A stretch of DNA of 64,000 nt from Onishia taeanensis. GTDB taxonomy: Bacteria; Pseudomonadota; Gammaproteobacteria; Pseudomonadales; Halomonadaceae. Every line of letters starts with the position of its first letter. The stretch's first letter is position 1. Under the pieces are notes generated by a model that saw only the letters and a list, made by a program, of their open reading frames with translations, had not been told where the DNA came from and made no database searches. Made by a program: the position numbers and the translations under genes. The stretch lies in NCBI RefSeq assembly GCF_900100755.1, contig NZ_FNCI01000003.1, positions 417,574-481,573 of the forward strand, given 5' to 3'. Positions 57,450 to 64,000 of this stretch are shown piece after piece.

Positions 57450-58144
57450 CCCGCGAGCTCGCTCTCGAGTGCCGCCAGCGCCGACATGGGGTCCTCTGCC
57501 TGGGTCACCGGACGCCCCACCACCAGATGCGTGCTGCCGGCCGCCATGGCCGCACTGGGGGTCAATACCCGGCGCTGATCGTCCGCTGCCGCCGACGCCG
57601 GACGAATCCCCGGCGTGACCTTGAGAAAATCCTCTCCGCACAGGTCGCGCAGCGCCGTGGCTTCTTGGGCCGAGCACACCACACCGTCCATGCCGCTCTG
57701 CTGGGCCAACGCTGCAAGCCTGGCCACCTGCTCGGCCGGCGACACGGCTACTCCGACTTCGGCGAGATCCTCCGCACTCATGCTGGTGAGAACGGTCACC
57801 GCAATCAGCTGTGTCGACAGCGCATGGCGGTCCAGCCGCTCTCTGGCCGCCTCCATCATGCGCCGGCCGCCGCTGGCATGCACATTGACCATCCACACCC
57901 CCTGCTCAGCGGCAGCCTGCACCGCACCGGCAACGGTATTGGGGATGTCATGAAACTTGAGATCAAGAAATACCTCGAATCCCCGGCCATGCAGGGCTTC
58001 GAGCACATCGGGCCCGCTGCGTGTGTAAAGCTCCTTGCCAACCTTGACACGACAACGCGCCGGGTCGAGCTGGTCAGCCATACACAGCGCAGCATCCAAG
58101 GAGGGGTAATCGAGGGCAATGATCAGCGGGGACGCAGATGACAT
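57446..58144 (-). CDS. pyrF: Orotidine 5'-phosphate decarboxylase
   Basis: Last step of UMP synthesis. 232 residues: IIALDYPS at the first strand, VKVGKELYT, and the catalytic block [10 protein letters not shown] with the Asp-Lys-Asp network; TPGIRP and [12 protein letters not shown] bind phosphate. Short family-I enzyme of normal length. It is on the minus strand, tail-to-tail with lapB with a 4-bp overlap, so it must have its own promoter upstream of 58144. Confidence 0.96.
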   Translation of the reverse strand: MSSASPLIIALDYPSLDAALCMADQLDPARCRVKVGKELYTRSGPDVLEALHGRGFEVFLDLKFHDIPNTVAGAVQAAAEQGVWMVNVHASGGRRMMEAARERLDRHALSTQLIAVTVLTSMSAEDLAEVGVAVSPAEQVARLAALAQQSGMDGVVCSAQEATALRDLCGEDFLKVTPGIRPASAAADDQRRVLTPSAAMAAGSTHLVVGRPVTQAEDPMSALAALESELAG

Positions 58145-58404
58145 CGGAAGCGCACTCTGGGCAAAGAATTCGCGCGCAGTATAACAGGCAGGCGCTGTCT
58201 TCAGGAGCCTTCCCTAGACGGTACCGATGATCAGGCACGAACAACGATAAAGCCCCAGATCATGGCGACGCCATGCACGGCTATATATCAGACCTCTCTG
58301 ACGCAAAGGGTCGGCGATCTCTGACAAACAGCATGCAAGGTGGCGACTAGGCTGAATCAGGACACATGGAGTGTCGATCACCACCGTTAGCGGAGAATTC
58401 GCCC

Positions 58405-58686
58405 ATGCAACGTCTCAGCCAGATTATTGCCCTATCTTGCCTACTCCTCGCCGCCATGCCGGCCCTTGCCCAGGAAGCGTCAGACGCGCAACAGCCCGCG
58501 ATCGACATCAATTCCGCCAGCGCCGAACAGCTCGAGACCCTGCCGGGTATCGGCAGCGCGAGAGCGGCCGATATCGTCGCTGACCGGGAAGCAAATGGCG
58601 ACTACAGCAATGCCGAAGACCTGATGCGCATCAACGGCATCGGTGAAGCCACCGTCGACGGCATGCGCGACCGGCTGAGTTTCTAG
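58405..58686 (+). CDS. ComEA-like helix-hairpin-helix protein
   Basis: 93 residues: a signal peptide (LSQIIALSCLLLAAMPALAQ) followed by a short Gln/Ala/Asp spacer and a double helix-hairpin-helix DNA-binding domain (INSASAEQLETLPGIGSARAADIV and LMRINGIGEATVDGM). ComEA relatives bind DNA in the periplasm during natural transformation; short single-domain versions occur in many gammaproteobacteria, and their role in uptake is not always shown. The frame opens at 58366, but the signal peptide and CGGAG nine bases upstream support the ATG at 58405. Confidence 0.88.
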   Translation: MQRLSQIIALSCLLLAAMPALAQEASDAQQPAIDINSASAEQLETLPGIGSARAADIVADREANGDYSNAEDLMRINGIGEATVDGMRDRLSF

Positions 58687-58712
58687 GCCTTGGAGGCGCC
58701 TGCTGCATGCAA

Positions 58713-58736
58713 AACGCCGGGCATTTGCCCGGCGTT
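58713..58736. terminator. Bidirectional terminator between the ComEA-like and SDR genes
   Basis: A 10-bp perfect stem AACGCCGGGC/GCCCGGCGTT with loop ATTT lies between two convergent genes. On the minus strand it runs into TTTT, so it best serves the SDR gene. Confidence 0.8.
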
Positions 58737-58764
58737 GCGCTCGATCAGGTTGGTGGGACACGCA

Positions 58765-59526
58765 CTAGACTCTCAGGCCGCCATCACACTCAATGACCCG
58801 ACCACTGAAATAGTCGTTTGCAAAGATATAGGCCACGCTGTGAGCGATATCCTCGGGTTGCCCCAATTTACCCAGGGGGATGCCTTTGGTGATCTTCTCC
58901 AGCACGTCTGGACGGATCGATGCCGTCATCTCGGTCTCGATGAAGCCCGGCGCCACCGCCCCAACGCGAATACCGCTGCGTGCCAGTTCCTTGGCCCAGG
59001 TCACGGTCAGTGAGGCAACTCCAGCCTTCGCCGCAGAATAATTGCTCTGCCCCATATTACCGGCCCGCGAGATACTGGAGATATTGACGATCACGCCTCC
59101 CTCGCCGGCTTCGACCATCCGGTAGGCCGCTTCCTGCCCGCAGAGGAAGACGCCGGTCAGATTGACGTCGAGGACCTGCTGCCACTCCTTGAGGCTCAGC
59201 CCCTTCTCGACCTTGCCGTCCTTGACCTTGATCAACAGCCCGTCTCGGGTGATGCCGGCATTGTTGACCAGACCCTTGAGCGGCCCCATGTCGGCGACGA
59301 TGGCCGCGAAGGTCTCGCTGACGGAGGATTGATCCGCGACGTTGACCTCGTAGGCCCGGGCCTCTATGCCTTGATCCAGAAGGGCATTGACGGCCTGATC
59401 CAGGGTGTCGCGCTCCAGATCCAGAAGCGCCAGGCGAGCGCCCTGCAGGCCCAGATGCCGCGCCATGGCCAGCCCCAAGCCTCGTGCACCGCCGGTAATG
59501 GCAATTACCGCTCCTTTCATCTGCAT
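58765..59526 (-). CDS. Short-chain dehydrogenase, FabG-like
   Basis: 253-residue NAD(P)-dependent oxidoreductase resembling 3-oxoacyl-ACP reductase. TGGARGLGLAMA is the cofactor glycine motif, NNAG follows, and the catalytic Ser-Tyr-Lys set lies in NISSIS and YSAAKAG. An extra segment (KVKDGKVEKGLSLKEWQ) after NNAGITRDG makes it slightly longer than classical FabG. It stands alone and is not in the fab cluster, so it is more likely a paralogue acting on beta-ketoacyl substrates than the essential FabG. GGGGAG precedes the ATG. Confidence 0.88.
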   Translation of the reverse strand: MQMKGAVIAITGGARGLGLAMARHLGLQGARLALLDLERDTLDQAVNALLDQGIEARAYEVNVADQSSVSETFAAIVADMGPLKGLVNNAGITRDGLLIKVKDGKVEKGLSLKEWQQVLDVNLTGVFLCGQEAAYRMVEAGEGGVIVNISSISRAGNMGQSNYSAAKAGVASLTVTWAKELARSGIRVGAVAPGFIETEMTASIRPDVLEKITKGIPLGKLGQPEDIAHSVAYIFANDYFSGRVIECDGGLRV

Positions 59527-59826
59527 GTCGACTCCCCTTCCTGTTTAATGTAATGCCACCTAATAGAACCCTGCTTGATTGAGGCGATGATACAACGTCT
59601 TGGATAATCCAAGCCGTAGCGTGATTCAAGGCGACTCACGTCATTTGTGCACCGCAGCATGAATCAATCTAGCATGTCTTTACTACTTGCGCTCAACTCA
59701 ATCGCCCGACAGCTCCGGCTTTCCAAGGTCGCTCAAGACAGTACAACACAGGCCGAATAGCCGGACATGCCTTGAAAAAGCCAGCCTCGACGCCATTATT
59801 CACCTGTCACCGAACATGGAGTCATC
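59527..59826. other. Gene-free gap between the SDR gene and fxsA
   Basis: 300 bp between divergent genes. No supported frame, RNA gene or strong hairpin is visible. It must hold both promoters; TTGAAA at 59773 is a possible -35 for fxsA, but no good partner -10 is seen. Confidence 0.6.
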
Positions 59827-60348
59827 ATGCCCCTTCTCTTGTTTTTCAGTCTTTTTGCCTTGCTCGATTTCGTCATCTTGTTCTCCATCGGCAGCGAGAT
59901 CGGCCTGTTGACCACCCTGCTGCTGGTGTTGGCCACGGGTTTCATTGGCCTTCACCTGATTCGCCGTGAAGGCACGGCCACGCTGGCGAGAGCCCAGCAG
60001 CGCTTCGCCCAGGGCGAGATCCCCTCGAGTGAGCTCATGACCGGCGCGGCCCTCATCTTCGGCGGCGCCCTGCTCATGGCACCAGGCTTTCTATCCGATG
60101 GCCTGGGCCTGATGTGCCTGATCCCCGATGCACGGCGCCTGCTTGGCAAGTTGCTGGCCCGCATTGGCGTCAAGGGTCAAATCTTTGGCGGCGCCGGCAT
60201 GGGCTCTCGCGGCGTTCCCCCCGATGGCTGGGAAGACGCCAGCGGTGCCAAGCGCGATGAGCGCCATGCGCAAGGCACAACCTCTCACTCAGGTGAGCAA
60301 GCGCCACTGGAAGGGGAATTCATCTCTCGAGATGAGCCACGTCACTGA
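59827..60348 (+). CDS. fxsA: FxsA-family membrane protein
   Basis: 173 residues with membrane helices at the N-terminus (FFSLFALLDFVILFSIGSEIG, TTLLLVLATGFIGLHLI) and in the middle (GALLMAPGFLSDGLGLMCLIP). RREGTATLARAQQRFAQGEIP is the conserved cytoplasmic loop. The C-terminal 60 residues are polar, Gly- and Glu-rich. FxsA suppresses exclusion of phage T7 by plasmid F when overproduced in E. coli; its normal role is unknown. It lies just upstream of groES, a frequent arrangement. Confidence 0.9.
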   Translation: MPLLLFFSLFALLDFVILFSIGSEIGLLTTLLLVLATGFIGLHLIRREGTATLARAQQRFAQGEIPSSELMTGAALIFGGALLMAPGFLSDGLGLMCLIPDARRLLGKLLARIGVKGQIFGGAGMGSRGVPPDGWEDASGAKRDERHAQGTTSHSGEQAPLEGEFISRDEPRH

Positions 60349-60376
60349 ACACAAACCTAAATTTTTTGCCTGTGGG

Positions 60377-60405
60377 CCCTTGAAAGGCCTTCGCCAGCCC
60401 CCACT
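60377..60405 (+). promoter_or_regulatory. Heat-shock (sigma-32) promoter of groESL
   Basis: CCCTTGAAA (60377-60385) and CCCCCACT (60398-60405) match the sigma-32 elements CTTGAA and CCCCAT-like with a spacing of about 14. The layout is close to the E. coli groE promoter. The leader to groES would be about 165 bases. No CIRCE element is seen. Confidence 0.75.
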
Positions 60406-60480
60406 CATGGCGTAGTGCTGAAAAGTAAGTTCGGCACCCTGTTTCGGCAGCCGCGGCCAAGCCCGGTTGCCATCGACAAA

Positions 60481-60517
60481 GAAGGCGCAAGCCTTCACTT
60501 CGAAACCTTGGTTTCGA
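60481..60517 (+). promoter_or_regulatory. Paired hairpins in the groESL 5' leader
   Basis: Two adjacent inverted repeats lie in the predicted leader: GAAGGC-GCAA-GCCTTC (60481-60496, GNRA-type loop) and TCGAAACC-TT-GGTTTCGA (60500-60517). They end about 60 bases before the groES ATG. They could stabilise the mRNA or affect translation. Confidence 0.65.
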
Positions 60518-60576
60518 GGGTGATATGGACCCGCCAGGACATCCTGGCACCGCTAAATATCAGGAGAACGTGAGCA

Positions 60577-60870
60577 ATGAACATCCGTCCCTTGCACGAT
60601 CGCGTCATCGTCCGTCGCGTGGAAGAAGAACAGAAAACTGCTGGCGGTATCGTGCTTCCGGGCAGCGCCCAGGAAAAGCCGACGCGTGGTGAAGTCCTCG
60701 CCGTCGGTAACGGCCGGATTCTCGACAGCGGCGAAGTCCGCCCGCTGGACGTCAAGGTCGGCAATACCGTCATCTTCAAGGACGGCTTCGGCGTCGAGAA
60801 AGAGAAGATTGACGGTGAAGAAGTCCTGATCATGAGCGAGAGCGACATCCTCGCCGTGGTCGAAGGCTGA
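60577..60870 (+). CDS. groES: Co-chaperonin GroES
   Basis: Lid of the GroEL folding chamber. 97 residues: [14 protein letters not shown], the mobile loop [16 protein letters not shown] and the closing [16 protein letters not shown] lies ten bases before the ATG. It begins the groESL operon downstream of a sigma-32-like promoter; groEL follows after 71 bp. Confidence 0.98.
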   Translation: MNIRPLHDRVIVRRVEEEQKTAGGIVLPGSAQEKPTRGEVLAVGNGRILDSGEVRPLDVKVGNTVIFKDGFGVEKEKIDGEEVLIMSESDILAVVEG

Positions 60871-60929
60871 TTTCAGCTCACAGACACTTGCTCGTACATA
60901 CTTGCTCAAGTTTCACGAACATCAAGTAG

Positions 60930-62588
<1,659 letters not shown>

Positions 62589-62614
62589 GCCAGCCCAGCT
62601 TCCTCGGGTCCTCG

Positions 62615-62642
62615 TCAGGCCTTGCTTCACTGCAAGGCCTGA
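62615..62642 (+). terminator. First hairpin after groEL
   Basis: An 11-bp perfect stem TCAGGCCTTGC/GCAAGGCCTGA with a 6-base loop lies 27 bp after the stop. No T tract follows, so it more likely protects the 3' end than terminates. Confidence 0.55.
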
Positions 62643-62670
62643 CGGTAAAGGCCTGAAAAGCCCTGATTAA

Positions 62671-62704
62671 AAAACCCACCGGCCAACGCCGGTGGGTTTT
62701 TTTT
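62671..62704 (+). terminator. Rho-independent terminator of groESL
   Basis: AAAACCCACCGGC, loop CAAC, GCCGGTGGGTTTT with eight T in total. A classic strong terminator, also A-rich on the left side so possibly bidirectional. Confidence 0.95.
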
Positions 62705-62828
62705 ATGTCTTCCTGCCAGCCATCGGGCTGATCCTTCCCCCAACACCCCGCGATCACCCTTCTGGACAGGCATCCGCGTAGCGGCTCGCGTAAACTAGGC
62801 ACCCCACTTTCTCGATGCCAGAACCGTA

Positions 62829-63578
62829 ATGCTTTCCAACGTCCGAATCGTCCTCGTCCAGACCTTCCATCCCGGCAACATCGGCCAGGCCGCCCGCGCC
62901 ATGAAGACCATGGGGCTCGTTGACCTGGTGCTGGTCAATCCGCGCTGCTTTCCCGATCCGGAAGCCACTCGGCTAGCCGCCGGCGCCGAGGACCTGATCG
63001 AATCGGCTCGGGTGGTCGGCAGTCTCAAGGAGGCGGTCAACGACTGCGTGCAGGTGGTCGGCGCCAGCGCCCGGCTACGCAGCCTGCCGCTACCGCATTT
63101 CGATGAGCCCGACGAGATGGCCAAGGAAATCACCGAGCATGCGCTAGATGCGCCAGTGGCGCTGGTCTTCGGCCGCGAGCGCTCGGGGCTGACCAACGAC
63201 GAGATCGGCCATTGCACCCACCAGGTCAGCATCCCGGCCAACCCGGACTACGGCATTCTCAACCTGGCTCAGGCCGTGCAGGTACTGGCCTATGAGGTCA
63301 ATCGCACCTGGCGCCGCCGGCCGGAGAGCGGCTATCACCCTACCCGGCCGACTGGCGAGAAACTGCCCAGCCGCGAGCAGCTCGACCACTTCCACGCGCA
63401 CCTGGGTCGCGTCATGCAGGCCAGCGGCTTCCTGACCCAGCCCCATGCTCGCACCGAGGCACAGCTTCAGGCGCTGTTCGCCCGCGCCCAACCGACCCGT
63501 CGCGAACTGTCGCTGCTGCGCGGCCTGCTCAGCGCCCTCGAGCCCAAGACGCATTCCCCCGACAACGATCAGGCCTGA
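62829..63578 (+). CDS. trmJ: tRNA (cytidine/uridine-2'-O-)-methyltransferase TrmJ
   Basis: SPOUT-class methyltransferase acting at position 32 of the anticodon loop. 249 residues: N-terminal LVQTFHPGNIGQAARAMKTMG, the knot region ALVFGRERSGLTNDE and PDYGILNLAQAVQVLAYE bind S-adenosylmethionine; a helical C-terminal extension (residues about 165-245) is typical of bacterial TrmJ. It is monocistronic downstream of the groESL terminator. What looks like the left half of its own terminator (A5-CCCCGCCT at 63660-63672) is followed at once by the end of an insertion sequence. Confidence 0.95.
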   Translation: MLSNVRIVLVQTFHPGNIGQAARAMKTMGLVDLVLVNPRCFPDPEATRLAAGAEDLIESARVVGSLKEAVNDCVQVVGASARLRSLPLPHFDEPDEMAKEITEHALDAPVALVFGRERSGLTNDEIGHCTHQVSIPANPDYGILNLAQAVQVLAYEVNRTWRRRPESGYHPTRPTGEKLPSREQLDHFHAHLGRVMQASGFLTQPHARTEAQLQALFARAQPTRRELSLLRGLLSALEPKTHSPDNDQA

Positions 63579-63712
63579 TGGCTCTTTCAGCACCACGACG
63601 CTTCTAGCGTTTCATTGGCGAGCAGATCACAGACCAGAGTAGCGCTAGCTGTCTATACGAAAAACCCCGCCTAGAAGGAGGCTGTGTGAAAACAGCCTCC
63701 TAAGCTGGCAAG

Positions 63713-63747
63713 ATAGCCGTGAACTCACCCGTTCACGGCTATTTTTG
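63713..63747 (+). terminator. Terminator hairpin inside the IS left end
   Basis: A 12-bp perfect stem ATAGCCGTGAAC/GTTCACGGCTAT with loop TCACCC is followed by TTTTG, directly before the transposase ATG. Such hairpins block outside transcription from entering a transposase gene. Confidence 0.75.
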
Positions 63748-63748
63748 T

Positions 63749-64000
63749 ATGCGACACCTACAAGGACAGCCTCGCAGCCAGACCTCGCTGCTACCTCCCA
63801 GCATTGAAGAATATGTCCCGGAAAATCACCCGGTGCGGGTGATTGATGCCTTCGTGGAGTCCCTGGACGTCATCGAAATGGGGTTCGACAAGGCGCGCAC
63901 CGCGGCCACCGGCCGGCGACCCTACCACCCGGGCGACCTGCTCAAGCTCTATATCTACGCCTACCTGAACCAGACCAGCAGCACTCGTCGCCTGGAAAAG
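63749..64000 (+). CDS. IS1182-family transposase, 3' part outside the window
   Basis: 84 codons visible, starting MRHLQGQPRSQTSLLPPSIE, with EYVPENHPVRVIDAFVESLD, TGRRPYHPGDLLKLYIYAYL and TSSTRRLEK. This is the N-terminal DUF772-type domain of IS1182/IS5-superfamily DDE transposases. The DDE catalytic domain is beyond the edge. The frame is intact as far as seen, so the element may be active. It has no good ribosome-binding site; the stem of the hairpin lies right before the ATG. Confidence 0.9.
   Translation, partial: MRHLQGQPRSQTSLLPPSIEEYVPENHPVRVIDAFVESLDVIEMGFDKARTAATGRRPYHPGDLLKLYIYAYLNQTSSTRRLEK

Larger units (their letters stand above)
63677..64000 (+). mobile_element. IS1182-family insertion sequence, left end (cut by window edge)
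   Basis: The transposase frame at 63749 runs off the window. Upstream lie GGAGGCTG-TGTGAAAA-CAGCCTCC (63677-63700), containing the GGCTGTGTGAAAAC type of end seen in IS1182 elements, and a hairpin terminator just before the gene. The exact left boundary is uncertain by a few bases because the target duplication cannot be checked without the right end. Confidence 0.75.

Noticed and set aside
60349..60576. CIRCE (HrcA) operator before groES
   Set aside because: No TTAGCACTC-N9-GAGTGCTAA sequence is present; the promoter looks like a sigma-32 type instead.

Overview
This is a 64 kb stretch of chromosome, high in GC, from a gammaproteobacterium, most likely a Halomonas-like member of the Halomonadaceae (inference). 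The evidence is conserved gammaproteobacterial gene order (rsxABCDGE-nth, uvrY-uvrC-pgsA-tRNAs, ihfB-lapA-lapB, fxsA-groES-groEL), a cyanide-insensitive type of bd oxidase, and purine-catabolism genes as in Pseudomonas and Halomonas. Almost all of it reads as ordinary core genome. The only mobile DNA is an IS1182-type element entering at the right edge.

Left part (1-10.8 kb): the 3' part of metG, a membrane diguanylate cyclase, the six-gene Rsx/Rnf electron-transport operon with translationally coupled genes, nth, and an ElyC/YdcF-type membrane protein. Purine block (10.8-21.6 kb): a GntR/FCD regulator and a RutR-like TetR regulator, then xdhA-xdhB-xdhC and guaD. A perfect RutR-type palindrome lies between the RutR homologue and xdhA. 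After two unrecognised membrane proteins comes an adenine/adenosine deaminase. Together these would convert adenine and guanine to hypoxanthine/xanthine and on to urate. Respiration and envelope (21.7-32.5 kb): cydC, cydD, cydB, cydA (CIO type), a Ca2+/Na+ antiporter, and the pqiABC lipid-transport operon. Then come rhlE, a CynX-type MFS transporter and a glutathione S-transferase.

Signalling block (36.5-43.2 kb): a stand-alone receiver, a two-TM protein joining a decayed histidine-kinase-like region to a complete DEDDh exonuclease, a 64-residue membrane protein, a transporter-type sensor kinase (SSSF-STAC-HisKA-HATPase) and, convergent, a DUF294 nucleotidyltransferase. Its gene content resembles the CbrA/CrbS nutrient-sensing loci, but the exonuclease and nucleotidyltransferase have no described role there. 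It is my best candidate for an undescribed system.

Right part (43.3-64 kb): a HlyU-family protein, argG, rnt, grxD, argF, tRNA-Ala, uvrY (gacA), uvrC, pgsA, a Gly-Cys-Leu tRNA operon with a consensus promoter, a FUSC protein, nadB, ygfX/sdhE, ihfB-lapA-lapB convergent with pyrF, a ComEA-like protein, an SDR oxidoreductase, fxsA, groES-groEL with a sigma-32-like promoter, trmJ, and the IS1182 end, which appears to interrupt the trmJ terminator. Starts were moved inward from the longest frame where a Shine-Dalgarno site or family length supported it; each case is noted.
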